Position numbers and translations under genes: made by a program | Notes under the pieces: model-generated | Told to the model about the DNA's origin: nothing | Database searches by the model: none | The model's input: only the letters and a program-made list of their open reading frames with translations | In this document: in pieces, positions 25,499 through 34,757 of the stretch | How positions within the stretch are numbered: position 1 is the stretch's first letter | Layout of the letters: every line of letters begins with the position of its first letter | NCBI RefSeq assembly: GCF_002914525.1 | Contig: NZ_LODW01000139.1 | Span: forward strand, 186,001-250,000 | Reading direction: 5' to 3' | DNA length: 64,000 nt | From: Rhizobium hidalgonense | GTDB lineage: Bacteria > Pseudomonadota > Alphaproteobacteria > Rhizobiales > Rhizobiaceae

Positions 25499-25621
25499 CA
25501 CTTCGGAATCCCGAAATTGGTTGCGGCGTTGAAATCATTGCATGTTTTTCGCGGGTGACTCCTCAAAAACACCGGCGCATTTCGGAATCCCGAAGCGGTA
25601 GTCCTTCGGGATTCCGAAGTG
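25499..25621. repeat. three copies of TTCGGAATCCCGAA
   Basis: Copies lie at 25502-25515 and 25581-25594 and, inverted, at 25605-25618. Each is itself nearly palindromic. Copies 1 and 3 extend to a perfect 17-base inverted repeat (CACTTCGGAATCCCGAA and its complement) enclosing 89 bases; copies 2 and 3 could fold into a 14-base stem. They lie about 150-270 bases upstream of the DUF899 gene and may be regulator sites or a small mobile-like element. Confidence 0.7.
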
Positions 25622-25773
25622 AGAATTTTGCTGTGCCGTCAGCCGGTTTTCCCACGGTCCTGTCGATTTTCGCATCTGTGGATCGTCTTCCTAACGATGT
25701 GCTGGAAATCCGTTGCGGTCGCGGCACATCCTTTGAGCGTCCGAGACGCGCGACAACAGAAGGAGGATATGTG

Positions 25774-26475
25774 ATGGATCATCAGCAGCTGGTACCCGCC
25801 GCCGTGCTCGCGGCCAAGAATGGTGTCCGTTTTCCCAATGAGAGCGAGGAATACCGCATCGCCCGCGACGCGCTGCTCGCCGAAGAGATCGAATTGCGCC
25901 GCCATATCGAGCGAGTGGCGGTACAGCGCCGGGCGCTGCCGCCCGGCGGCGAGGTGATAAAAGACTACCGCTTCGAAGGCGTTGACGGGCCGATAAGTTT
26001 CAGCGAGCTCTTCGCTGACAAGGACACGCTGGTCGTCTACAGCTATATGTTCGGCCCGGAGCGCGAGCGTCCGTGCCCGATGTGCACCTCGCTGCTATCG
26101 GCCTGGGACGGCGAGGTGCCTGACATGCAGCAGCGCGTCGCCCTTGCCGTCGTCGCGCTTTCGCCGATCGGCAGGCTGCTCGCCTTCAAGAAGGAGCGGG
26201 GCTGGCACTACTTGCCGCTCTATTCCGATCCGACGGGCGATTACAGCCGCGACTATCACGCCATCGGCCGGGGTGGCGGCGATGACGCGGCTTTCAACGT
26301 CTTCACGCGGCGCGACGGCACCATCCGGCATTTCTGGAGCGGGGAGATGGGCCAGGTGACGGCCGATCCGGGCGAGGATCCGCGCGGCGCGCCCGATCTG
26401 ATGCCGCTCTGGACCGTGCTCGATTGCACACCCGAAGGCCGGGCGCCGGACTGGTATCCGAAGCTGTCCTATTAA
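25774..26475 (+). CDS. DUF899 thioredoxin-fold protein
   Basis: A 233-residue protein of the DUF899 family: YRIARDALLAEEIELRRHIERVA at the start, the thioredoxin-like SYMFGPERERPCPMCTSLLSAWDG with a CPMC motif, and FNVFTRRDGTIRHFWSGEM near the end. The CxxC suggests a redox role, but no family activity is established. ATG 25774 has AGGAGG seven bases upstream. Convergent with the J-domain gene. Confidence 0.8.
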   Translation: MDHQQLVPAAVLAAKNGVRFPNESEEYRIARDALLAEEIELRRHIERVAVQRRALPPGGEVIKDYRFEGVDGPISFSELFADKDTLVVYSYMFGPERERPCPMCTSLLSAWDGEVPDMQQRVALAVVALSPIGRLLAFKKERGWHYLPLYSDPTGDYSRDYHAIGRGGGDDAAFNVFTRRDGTIRHFWSGEMGQVTADPGEDPRGAPDLMPLWTVLDCTPEGRAPDWYPKLSY

Positions 26476-26491
26476 GATTAGGCCGGCCGCG

Positions 26492-27121
26492 TCAGCCGGT
26501 GGAGCGGTTTCTGGAGGTCTCGATCCATTCGAGGTTGGCGACCGAGGCCTCCGGCAGCAGCGATGGATCGATGTCGTATACATAGCCGCTCAACATGTCG
26601 GCGGCGCGTTCGGTCGCCTTGATCTTCGCCTCGGTTTCCGCAACCGCCTTGGCGATCGCTTCGATGCGGGCGCGGAACATGTGGGCGAGCACATCGCGGC
26701 CGGACTGTTTTTCGAGCCGTTCCAGATGCAGGCCGACGCGCGAGGCGTGGCGCTCCAGCTCGCTCTTGCTGAAGCGCGCCTTGCGCAGTTCCTCCGAAAG
26801 GCTTTCCTGCATGACGGCGACGGGATCGAAACTTCCCGGCGCGCGCTCGTCGAGCACCGCGTCGGTGACGAGCTTCTCGATGATCACAAGCGCCTGCAGC
26901 TCGGCGGCATCGGCCAATTCGACATCATAGCCGGTATCATCGAACACCTTGCGCCGGACCGGATCGAGAAGCAGCGCATAGGCTTTCTGCAGATTGTCAA
27001 AGGCCTGCGAATCGCCCCCCGAATCCGGGTGGGCAACTTTCGCCAGGCGCCGATAGGCGGCCTTCAGCTGGGCCTCGTCCGCATCGCGTTCAACGCCGAG
27101 AATATCGTAGGGATCCGTCAC
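26492..27121 (-). CDS. J-domain (DnaJ-like) co-chaperone protein
   Basis: A 209-residue protein. Residues 1-65 are a J domain (DPYDILGVERDADEAQLKAAYRRLAKVAHPDSGG with the HPD tripeptide) that stimulates a DnaK-type ATPase. The rest is helical, charged and possibly coiled-coil, with no glycine/phenylalanine or zinc-finger region, so it is a type III J protein with an unknown client. The GTG at 27121 was chosen for its GGAG site; a GTG at 27145 would add eight residues. Confidence 0.8.
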   Translation of the reverse strand: MTDPYDILGVERDADEAQLKAAYRRLAKVAHPDSGGDSQAFDNLQKAYALLLDPVRRKVFDDTGYDVELADAAELQALVIIEKLVTDAVLDERAPGSFDPVAVMQESLSEELRKARFSKSELERHASRVGLHLERLEKQSGRDVLAHMFRARIEAIAKAVAETEAKIKATERAADMLSGYVYDIDPSLLPEASVANLEWIETSRNRSTG

Positions 27122-27295
27122 GCCTGCTCCATTGCTACCCGGCACGCCCGGACAGTCTAGGTCTTCTTCTGCATCAGCAAGGCGAAGTTTAGACCAAAAG
27201 CAGGAATGACGTCCATGGCCGGAAATCGCAATCGTCGCCGCGAAAGCCTAAGCCACTTTTCGATTGTCCCATTTTTTCAAGCCGTTGTGCGAAGA

Positions 27296-27871
27296 TCAGG
27301 GCGTGCTGATCGAGACAAGATAACATCTGGCTTCGCCATGGAGTTCCAGTGCGGTTCCAGCAGCATCCGCAATCAGCAGCGCATCGCCGGCCCCAAGCGC
27401 GCCGGTCTCATAGCCGTGCCGGAATGACAGCGCGCCGCGATGGCAGAGCAGCAGGCATGTCGACGAGGTCAGCGGCACGGACTTGCCGCCGTCGATGTCG
27501 ATGCGGATCAGCGTGTGGGCGAGACCGTCGCGGCGGGTCATGACGTTGAGATCGGTGATCGCGCCGTCCTGAAGTGTCGCCGCGACCGGGATATCCGCCG
27601 GGAAGGGCAGGGGGTCGCTCGCGGTCGTCAGCAGCGCCGGTGCGCTGCCTTCGATGTCGAGCACCATGCCGTTACCGTCGAGAATCACAAGCGTCCGGTC
27701 GATGCCGGGGAAGATCGAAAACGGGCCGTCCGTTGCGACGGTCGCCATGCTGACGCGCCAGTCGAAGCCGGCGAGGCCGGCATCATCGGGCGAAGCGGCG
27801 ATCTCCACCGTTTCGCCGCCGCCGTTTTTCCAAGGCATCCGCTTGTAATCGCCGGCGCGCAGGATCCGCAC
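27296..27871 (-). CDS. hutD: HutD family protein
   Basis: A 191-residue cupin-like protein with the family opening MRILRAGDYKRMPWKNGGGETVEIAASP and FDWRVSMATVATDGPFS. HutD proteins accompany histidine utilisation genes and are thought to limit pathway flux or intermediate levels rather than catalyse a core step. It starts at a GTG five bases after the hutU stop, the last gene of the hutIHGUD unit. Confidence 0.88.
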   Translation of the reverse strand: MRILRAGDYKRMPWKNGGGETVEIAASPDDAGLAGFDWRVSMATVATDGPFSIFPGIDRTLVILDGNGMVLDIEGSAPALLTTASDPLPFPADIPVAATLQDGAITDLNVMTRRDGLAHTLIRIDIDGGKSVPLTSSTCLLLCHRGALSFRHGYETGALGAGDALLIADAAGTALELHGEARCYLVSISTP

Positions 27872-27876
27872 GAGGC

Positions 27877-29550
27877 TCAGTTCCCGAGAATGCCGGGCAG
27901 GCGCAAGCCCTTGTCCCGGGCGCAGTCGAGGGCGATGTCGTAGCCGGCATCGGCGTGGCGCATGACGCCGGTCGCCGGATCGTTCCAGAGCACACGCTCG
28001 AGACGCTTTGCCGCATCGTCGGTGCCATCGGCGCAGATGACGACGCCGGAGTGCTGGGAGAAGCCCATGCCGACGCCGCCGCCATGGTGCAGCGATACCC
28101 AGGTGGCGCCCGAGGCGGTGTTGAGCAGGGCGTTCAGCAACGGCCAGTCGGAGACGGCGTCCGAGCCGTCCTTCATCGCTTCGGTTTCGCGGTTCGGCGA
28201 GGCGACGGAGCCGGAGTCGAGGTGGTCGCGGCCGATGACAACAGGCGCGGAAAGCTCGCCAGTCCTGACCATTTCATTGAAGGCCAGAGCCAGGCGGTGA
28301 CGGTCGCCGAGGCCGACCCAGCAGATGCGCGCCGGCAGGCCCTGGAAGGCGATGCGCTCCCTGGCCATGTCGAGCCAATTGTGCAGGTGGGTATTGCCGG
28401 GGGTCAGTTCCCGCACCTTGGCATCGGTCTTGTAGATATCCTCCGGGTCACCGGAAAGGGCGGCCCAGCGGAAGGGGCCGATGCCGCGGCAGAACAGCGG
28501 TCTTATATAGGCCGGCACGAAGCCGGGGAAGGCGAAGGCGTTTTCGAGGCCCTCCTCCTTGGCGACCTGGCGAATGTTGTTGCCGTAGTCGAGCGTCGGA
28601 ATCCCGGCGTTCCAGAAAGCGATCATCGCCTCGACATGTTCGCGCATCGAGGCACGGGCGGCCTTTTCCACCGCCTTCGGATCGCTTTCGCGCTTGGCCT
28701 TCCACTCGGCCATCGTCCAGCCCTTCGGCAGGTAGCCGTTGATCGGATCATGCGCCGAGGTCTGGTCGGTGACCATATCGGGGCGGATGCCGCGACGAAC
28801 CATCTCGGGCAGGATTTCGGCGGCATTGCCGAGCAGGCCGACGGATTTGGCTTCGCCTGATTTGGTCCAGCGGTCGATCATCTCGAGCGCTTCGTCGAGC
28901 GTTTCGGCCTTGGCGTCGAGATAGCGGGTGCGCAGGCGGAAATCGATCGAGTCGGGATTGCATTCGACGGCGAGGCAGCAGGCGCCGGCCATGACGGCGG
29001 CGAGCGGCTGGGCGCCGCCCATCCCGCCGAGGCCGCCGGTCAGGATCCATTTGCCCTTGAGATTGCCGCCATAGTGCTGGCGGCCGGCCTCGACGAAGGT
29101 CTCGTAGGTTCCCTGGACGATGCCCTGCGTGCCGATATAAATCCACGAACCGGCCGTCATCTGGCCGTACATGGCAAGGCCCTTCTTATCCAGCTCGTTG
29201 AAATGGTCCCAGGTCGCCCAATGCGGCACGAGGTTGGAATTGGCGATGAGCACGCGCGGCGCATCCTTGTGGGTGCGGAAGACACCGACCGGCTTGCCGG
29301 ATTGCACGAGCAGGGTTTCCTCTTCCGTCAGCGTCTTCAGCGTGGCGACGATGCGGTCGAAATCTTCCCAGGTGCGGGTCGCCCGGCCGATGCCGCCGTA
29401 AACGACGAGCTCGTTCGGATTTTCGGCGACGTCGGGATCGAGATTGTTCATCAGCATGCGCAACGGCGCTTCGGTCATCCAGCTCTTGGCATTGAGTTCG
29501 TTGCCGCGAGGCGCGCGGATTTTGCGGATATTGTGGCGTGGATTGTTCAT
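27877..29550 (-). CDS. hutU: urocanate hydratase
   Basis: A 557-residue enzyme, the normal length. Family features include GGIGRATRTWEDF at the N-terminus, the NAD-binding region TGGLGGMGGAQPL, and WVGLGDRHRLALAFNEMVRTGEL with HHGGGVGMGFSQHSG. It hydrates urocanate to 4-imidazolone-5-propionate using tightly bound NAD. ATG 29550 (MNNPRHNIRKIRAPRG) has AGGGGA upstream. It is second to last in the hut unit. Confidence 0.96.
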   Translation of the reverse strand: MNNPRHNIRKIRAPRGNELNAKSWMTEAPLRMLMNNLDPDVAENPNELVVYGGIGRATRTWEDFDRIVATLKTLTEEETLLVQSGKPVGVFRTHKDAPRVLIANSNLVPHWATWDHFNELDKKGLAMYGQMTAGSWIYIGTQGIVQGTYETFVEAGRQHYGGNLKGKWILTGGLGGMGGAQPLAAVMAGACCLAVECNPDSIDFRLRTRYLDAKAETLDEALEMIDRWTKSGEAKSVGLLGNAAEILPEMVRRGIRPDMVTDQTSAHDPINGYLPKGWTMAEWKAKRESDPKAVEKAARASMREHVEAMIAFWNAGIPTLDYGNNIRQVAKEEGLENAFAFPGFVPAYIRPLFCRGIGPFRWAALSGDPEDIYKTDAKVRELTPGNTHLHNWLDMARERIAFQGLPARICWVGLGDRHRLALAFNEMVRTGELSAPVVIGRDHLDSGSVASPNRETEAMKDGSDAVSDWPLLNALLNTASGATWVSLHHGGGVGMGFSQHSGVVICADGTDDAAKRLERVLWNDPATGVMRHADAGYDIALDCARDKGLRLPGILGN

Positions 29551-29580
29551 GGCGGTTCCCCTGTTCTCAGGTTTCAATCT

Positions 29581-30384
29581 TCAGCGTTTCAGGCCCGGTG
29601 CGATCTGTTCGATGCGCACCAGAATGTCTTTGAGATGGATGCGAAGCCTGTCGGCCTTGGCGGCGTCATAGGCGAAGGGCGGTGCCTCGGTCTGCAGATG
29701 GGTCGATTGCGCGAGCTCCATCTGGATCGCATGCACACCGGTCTCCGGCCGGCCGTAGTGGCGTGTCGTCCAGCCACCCTTAAAACGGCCGTTGAGCACG
29801 CTGTCGTAACCTTGCGCCGCTTGCGTGACGGTGAGCGTCGCCTGCTCGATGGCGCTGTCGCAGGTCTTGCCCATATCGGTGCCGATATTGAAATCCGGCA
29901 GCTTGCCTTCGAACAGGAAGGGGATATGCGAGCGGATCGAGTGGCAATCATAGAGAATCACAACGCCGTGAATTGCCCTGACGCGTTCGATCTCGGCGGC
30001 AAGTGCAGCATGATAGGGCGCATGAAAATCCCGCAGCCGCGCCGCGATATCGGCCGCATCAGGCGCTTGCCCATCCTTCCAGATCGCCTTGCCGTCGAAG
30101 TCCGTTTCCGGGACGAGGCCGGTGGTATTCTGGCCGGGATAGAGGCTCCCGCCCTCGGGATCGCGGTTGGCGTCGATCACATAGCGGTGGAAGGTGGCGC
30201 GCACCGTCGTGACGTCATCGAGCAGGCCGTCATAGAGCCGGTGGATGTGCCAGTCGGTATCGGCGAGGATCCGGCCATTGTCGTTGAGCCGCTCGGCGAT
30301 ATCAGTCGGCACATCGGTGCCGGTGTGCGGGAAGCCGAGGATGATGGGCGAGGTGCCCTGGCGGGTTTCGTATGGTGTGGTCAC
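29581..30384 (-). CDS. hutG: N-formylglutamate deformylase
   Basis: A 267-residue FGase-family zinc amidohydrolase: ILGFPHTGTDVP, YVIDANRDPEG, VVILYDCHSIRSHIPFLFEGKLPDFNIGTDMG and NGRFKGGWTTRHYG. It releases formate from N-formylglutamate to give glutamate, the last step. With HutF present, the locus uses the five-step route with separate ammonia and formate release. GTG start with a weak ribosome site. Confidence 0.93.
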   Translation of the reverse strand: MTTPYETRQGTSPIILGFPHTGTDVPTDIAERLNDNGRILADTDWHIHRLYDGLLDDVTTVRATFHRYVIDANRDPEGGSLYPGQNTTGLVPETDFDGKAIWKDGQAPDAADIAARLRDFHAPYHAALAAEIERVRAIHGVVILYDCHSIRSHIPFLFEGKLPDFNIGTDMGKTCDSAIEQATLTVTQAAQGYDSVLNGRFKGGWTTRHYGRPETGVHAIQMELAQSTHLQTEAPPFAYDAAKADRLRIHLKDILVRIEQIAPGLKR

Positions 30385-30433
30385 GGGTGAAACGCTCCGG
30401 CGTTGCGGGGTGCCAAGTGCAGAACCATCACGA

Positions 30434-31969
30434 TCAACCCTCCAGAACCGGCAAGATGCCCGTCGAAACCGAGGCGTTCAGCGCGCCCGTCGCCACCAGT
30501 TCGGCGGCGGCGGCGAGGTCATTTGCCATGTAGCGGTCGGTCTCAAGGGCAGGAACTCTAGCGCGGATCGCGGCGATCGCCTTCAAGAGCTCCGGGCTGG
30601 TCGACAGCGGCGCGCGCAGTTCGACGCCCTGGGCGGCGGTCAGCGCCTCGATGCCGATGATGGCGAACAAGTTTTCGGTCATGCCGAGCAACCGGCGGGC
30701 GCCGTGGCAGGCCATGGAGACATGGTCTTCCTGGTTGGCCGAGGTCGGGGTCGAATCGACCGAGGCTGGGTGCGACATCTGCTTGTTCTCCGACATCAGC
30801 GCCGCCGAGGTGACCTCGGCGATCATCAGGCCGGAGTTCAGGCCCGGCTTCTTGGCGAGGAAGGCCGGCAGGCCGTAGGAGAGGGTGGGATCGACGAGCA
30901 GCGCGATGCGGCGCTGCGAAATCGCGCCGATCTCGCAGACGGCAAGCGCGATCTGGTCGGCGGCGAAGGCGACGGGCTCGGCGTGGAAATTGCCGCCTGA
31001 GACGACGGAGTTGTCCGAGAGCACCAGCGGATTATCGGTAACCGCATTGGCTTCGATCTCCAGCGTGCGGGCGACCGAACGCAAGAGATCGAGGCAGGCG
31101 CCGTCGACCTGCGGCTGGCAGCGGATGCAATAGGGATCCTGCACCCGCTCGTCGCCCTCGATATGGCTCTGGCGGATGACCGATTGTTCGAGCAGGGCGC
31201 GAAGGGCTGCTGCCGTGTCGATCTGGCCCTTATGGCCGCGCAGCGTATGAATGTCAGGATGGAAGGGCGCCGAAGAGCCCATGGCGGCATCGGTCGACAT
31301 GGCGCCGGTGATCAGGGCCGCCTGGGCGGCGCGATGGGCACGGAAGAGGCCGGCAAGCGCCAGGGCTGTCGAGGTCTGGGTGCCGTTGATCAGCGCCAGG
31401 CCTTCCTTGGCGGCGAGCACGACCGGTTTCAGCCCCGCTCTTTCCAGAGCTTCAGCACCGGAAAGACGTTCGCCGGCGAAGAAGGCTTCGGCCTCGCCCA
31501 TCATTACCGCCGCCATATGGGCGAGCGGCGCAAGATCGCCGGAGGCGCCGACCGAGCCTTTTTCCGGGATCAGCGGGATGACGCCTTTATCAAGCATGCC
31601 TTCGATCAGCCGCACCAGCTCCAGCCGCACGCCGGAGGCGCCGCGCCCGAGCGAGACCAGCTTCAACGCCATGATCAGCCGCACGATATTGTCGGGCAAG
31701 GGTGCGCCGACGCCGCAGCAATGCGACAGGATGAGATTGCGCTGCAGGGTGGCGACATCGGCGCTGTCGATCTTGATCGAGGCGAGTTTGCCGAAACCGG
31801 TATTGATGCCATAGACCGGAGCATTGCTGGCGGCGATCTCGGCGATGCGGGCGGCAGCCTTGTTTATGCCGGCATCGAAGGCGGGATCGAGTCTTGCCGG
31901 CGCACCCGTCCAATAGATGATTTCTAGATCCTTGAGCGAGACGGAGCCCGGGTGGAGGGTGATGGTCAT
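30434..31969 (-). CDS. hutH: histidine ammonia-lyase
   Basis: A 511-residue lyase. The MIO-forming triad A142-S143-G144 lies in KGSVGASGDLAPLAH; other active-site residues also fall at the standard positions: Y53 (YGINTGFG), H83 (LSHCCGVG), Y280 and R283 (QDPYCIRC), and Glu in NQEDHVSM. It deaminates histidine to urocanate. It overlaps hutI by four bases. It is a useful reference for the divergent homologue at 39654, which lacks this triad. Confidence 0.97.
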   Translation of the reverse strand: MTITLHPGSVSLKDLEIIYWTGAPARLDPAFDAGINKAAARIAEIAASNAPVYGINTGFGKLASIKIDSADVATLQRNLILSHCCGVGAPLPDNIVRLIMALKLVSLGRGASGVRLELVRLIEGMLDKGVIPLIPEKGSVGASGDLAPLAHMAAVMMGEAEAFFAGERLSGAEALERAGLKPVVLAAKEGLALINGTQTSTALALAGLFRAHRAAQAALITGAMSTDAAMGSSAPFHPDIHTLRGHKGQIDTAAALRALLEQSVIRQSHIEGDERVQDPYCIRCQPQVDGACLDLLRSVARTLEIEANAVTDNPLVLSDNSVVSGGNFHAEPVAFAADQIALAVCEIGAISQRRIALLVDPTLSYGLPAFLAKKPGLNSGLMIAEVTSAALMSENKQMSHPASVDSTPTSANQEDHVSMACHGARRLLGMTENLFAIIGIEALTAAQGVELRAPLSTSPELLKAIAAIRARVPALETDRYMANDLAAAAELVATGALNASVSTGILPVLEG

Positions 31970-33228
31970 CGACCGTTCCTTTCGCCCTTGAAGAGACGTG
32001 TGTGAAGTGGGTTGAAGCCGATGCGATAGACGAGCTCGGCGAGGCTTTCGACATTCCAGACGGCGAGGTCGGCGGACTTGCCGGGTTCGAGCGTTCCGGT
32101 CTTGTCGAGCAGACCGAGTGCCCGGGCGCCCTCACGGGTGGCGCCGGCGATGCATTCCTCGACGGTGAGGCCGAACAGCGTCGCCGACATGTTCATGGTC
32201 AGCAGCATCGAGGTCAGCGGCGAGGTGCCGGGATTGCAGTCGGTGGCGATCGCGATCGGCACGCCCGCCTGGCGCAGTGCTTCCACCGGCGGCTTCTGTT
32301 TCTCGTGGATGGCGTAGAAGGCGCCGGGCAGGAGCACGGCGACAGTGCCGGCTGCGGCCATCGCGGCAACGCCGTCTTCGTCGAGATATTCCAGGTGATC
32401 GGCCGAAAGCGCGCCGTAGGATGCGGCGAGTTTGGCGCCGCCGAGATTGGAGAGCTGCTCGGCATGCAGCTTGACCGGCAGGCCGAGCCCCTTGGCCTTG
32501 TCGAAGACACGGCCGATCTCGGCCGTCGAAAAGGCGATACCTTCGCAGAAGCCGTCGACGGCATCGGCAAGGCCGAGATTATGCACATCGTCGAGGCCGG
32601 GCAGAACGACATCATCGAGATAGTCGCCGTTGCGGCCCTTGTATTCCACCGGGGTCGCATGCGCGCCGAGATAGCTGGTGGCGACGCGCACCGGCCTGAT
32701 ATGGCCGAGCAGGCGCGCACTCTGCAGCATCTTTATTTCGCCGGCCCGGTTCAGCCCATAGCCGGACTTCACTTCGATCGTCGTGACACCTTCGGCAAGC
32801 AACGTGTCGAGCCGCGGCAGCGCCTCGGCGACCAGATCTTCGACCGACAGCGCATTGGTCGCCTTCACCGAGGAAACGATGCCGCCCCCGGCTCGCGCAA
32901 TTTCTTCATAGGTCGCGCCGGCAAGGCGCATCTCGAATTCGCGGGCGCGATTGCCGCCGTGAACGATATGGGTGTGGCAGTCGACGAGACCGGGGGTGAC
33001 CCAGCGGCCTTCGAGATCGACGATCTCGGACCGTTCGATGGCGGCCGCCGGCAGGTCGCTTTCAGCGCCGGCAAAGGCGATGCGGCCGTTTTCGACCAGC
33101 ACTGCGCCCTTTTCGACGATGCCGAGCCCCGCTTTGTCAGGAGCAAGCGTGGCCAGCCGCGCATTGCGCCACAGCGCCGGCCGGATGTTGGCGGATGGGC
33201 TTCCTTCTGAAAAATTGTTCCCGGTCAT
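31966..33228 (-). CDS. hutI: imidazolonepropionase
   Basis: A 420-residue amidohydrolase with VDCHTHIVHGGNR (metal HxH), EVKSGYGLNRAGEIKML, LHAEQLSNLGG, SADHLEYLD and ATDCNPGTSP. It opens imidazolone-propionate to N-formimino-glutamate. The ATG at 33228 was chosen; upstream in-frame codons run into the hut operator. It is first of hutI-H-G-U-D. Confidence 0.95.
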   Translation of the reverse strand: MTGNNFSEGSPSANIRPALWRNARLATLAPDKAGLGIVEKGAVLVENGRIAFAGAESDLPAAAIERSEIVDLEGRWVTPGLVDCHTHIVHGGNRAREFEMRLAGATYEEIARAGGGIVSSVKATNALSVEDLVAEALPRLDTLLAEGVTTIEVKSGYGLNRAGEIKMLQSARLLGHIRPVRVATSYLGAHATPVEYKGRNGDYLDDVVLPGLDDVHNLGLADAVDGFCEGIAFSTAEIGRVFDKAKGLGLPVKLHAEQLSNLGGAKLAASYGALSADHLEYLDEDGVAAMAAAGTVAVLLPGAFYAIHEKQKPPVEALRQAGVPIAIATDCNPGTSPLTSMLLTMNMSATLFGLTVEECIAGATREGARALGLLDKTGTLEPGKSADLAVWNVESLAELVYRIGFNPLHTRLFKGERNGR

Positions 33229-33257
33229 CAGCTTTGCGCCTTTCCTTATGCCAAAAC

Positions 33258-33269
33258 ATGTATATACAT
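33258..33269. promoter_or_regulatory. candidate HutC operator
   Basis: ATGTATATACAT is a perfect 12-base palindrome between divergent hutI and hutF. GntR-family HutC repressors bind TGTATA-rich palindromes and release in the presence of urocanate. One site here could control both directions. Confidence 0.6.
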
Positions 33270-33349
33270 AATCAACAGGTGACAAGAGAAATTTTGCGCG
33301 CTTTTCTGGAAAAGAAAGATCGGCGGCGCGGCAGGAGGAGAAGACGGCC

Positions 33350-34696
33350 ATGACCACACTTCACGCAGAGACAGCGCTCACCCCGCAAGGCTGGCAGAAG
33401 AATGTGCGGCTGACGGTTGAGGCCGGGCGCATCGCCCGGGTCGTATCAGGCGTTTCCGCAGCACCCGGTGATGAGCGCCATGCCCTGATCGTTCCCGCCA
33501 TGGGCAACCTGCACAGCCATGCCTTCCAGCGAGCCATGGCCGGTCTTGCCGAAGTGCGCGGGCCTGCAAATGACAGCTTCTGGAGCTGGCGCACCGTCAT
33601 GTACAAGTTTGCCCTGGCGATGACGCCCGATCATGTCGAGGCGGTCGCTGCCAAGCTCTACGCGGAAATGCTGGAGGCGGGGTTTTCCCGCGTCGGCGAA
33701 TTCCACTATCTCCATCATGACCGGGATGGCGGCGCTTATGCCAATATCGCCGAGCTTGCCGAACGCATCGGGGCGGCGAGCCAAGAGTCCGGCATCGGCT
33801 TGACGCTGCTGCCGGTCTTTTATGCCCATTCCGGCTTCGGCGGCGCCGCGCCGATCGACGGCCAGCGACGCTTCATCAATTCGCTCGACAGCTTCGAAAG
33901 GCTGATGGAGGGATGCCGGGCGCTGACCGGCCGGCTCGACGGCGCCGAACTCGGGCTGGCGCCACACAGCCTGCGCGCCGCAACGCCTGAGGAACTGGCA
34001 AGGCTGGTGCCGATGGCGGGCGACGGCCCGATCCATATCCACGTCGCCGAACAGGTGAAGGAAGTCGAAGACTGCATCGCCTGGTCGGGCGCCCGGCCGG
34101 TGGAATGGCTGCTCGAGCAAATGCCGGTCGATGAGCGCTGGTGCCTGATCCATGCGACGCACATGACCGAGGACGAGACGCGGCGGATGGCGAAGAGCGG
34201 CGCGATTGCCGGCCTTTGCCCGATCACCGAAGCCAATCTCGGCGATGGCGCCTTTGCCGCGCCGCTCTTCCTCGAAGAGGGCGGGCGTTACGGCATCGGT
34301 TCGGATTCCAACGTGCTGATCTCGGTACCGGAGGAATTGCGCCAGCTCGAATATTCGCAGCGCCTGGCGCTTCGCGCCCGCAATGTCGTGGCCGCACCCG
34401 GCGGCTCGACGGCGCTTTCGCTCTTCACCCACGCCCTTGCCGGCGGCGGTGCCGCGCTGAAAGCGCCGGCCGGTCTCGTAGAAGGCTTTCATGCCGATCT
34501 CGTTTCGCTCGATACGTCAGCCATTCCCTATCTCTCGGGCGACCAGATCCTCGATCACTGGCTGTTTGCCGGCGGCATTTCCGTCGATTGCGTCTGGGCA
34601 CGCGGCCGCAAGCAGGTGGAAGGCGGCCGCCATATCGGGCGCGACGCCATCGACCGGCGGTTCCTCGCTGCGATGGGCGAATTGCTGGCGGCCTGA
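33350..34696 (+). CDS. hutF: formimidoylglutamate deiminase
   Basis: A 448-residue amidohydrolase: metal motif NLHSHAFQRAMAG, GEFHYLHHDRDG, HIHVAEQVKEVEDC, LIHATHMTEDE and GSDSNVLISVPEELR. It converts N-formimino-glutamate to N-formylglutamate plus ammonia, feeding HutG. ATG 33350 follows a GCAGGAGGAG site. It is divergent from hutI and followed by hutC. Confidence 0.94.
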   Translation: MTTLHAETALTPQGWQKNVRLTVEAGRIARVVSGVSAAPGDERHALIVPAMGNLHSHAFQRAMAGLAEVRGPANDSFWSWRTVMYKFALAMTPDHVEAVAAKLYAEMLEAGFSRVGEFHYLHHDRDGGAYANIAELAERIGAASQESGIGLTLLPVFYAHSGFGGAAPIDGQRRFINSLDSFERLMEGCRALTGRLDGAELGLAPHSLRAATPEELARLVPMAGDGPIHIHVAEQVKEVEDCIAWSGARPVEWLLEQMPVDERWCLIHATHMTEDETRRMAKSGAIAGLCPITEANLGDGAFAAPLFLEEGGRYGIGSDSNVLISVPEELRQLEYSQRLALRARNVVAAPGGSTALSLFTHALAGGGAALKAPAGLVEGFHADLVSLDTSAIPYLSGDQILDHWLFAGGISVDCVWARGRKQVEGGRHIGRDAIDRRFLAAMGELLAA

Positions 34697-34757
34697 TAAA
34701 GCACTTTTCCTTTCAGGGCATTCGATCTAGAGCGGGGAGACCAATCGGAACGTGGCG

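Larger units (their letters stand above)
25255..25773. other. 519-base intergenic stretch with terminator and repeat cluster
   Basis: It holds, in order, a possible 3' untranslated region, a strong terminator at 25382-25416, a cluster of three palindromic motifs at 25499-25621, and the leader of the DUF899 gene. The DUF899 frame is open back to 25555, but the AGGAGG site places the start at 25774. No other convincing gene seen. Confidence 0.6.

Noticed and set aside
25235..25501. 88-codon minus-strand frame in the repeat-rich gap
   Set aside because: It runs through the terminator and has no ribosome site or domain.
25499..25621. CRISPR-like array
   Set aside because: Three palindromic copies with unequal spacing and mixed orientation, no cas genes; not a CRISPR.
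29074..30390. 438-codon plus-strand frame across hutU-hutG
   Set aside because: Antisense to two unmistakable hut genes and without any domain.
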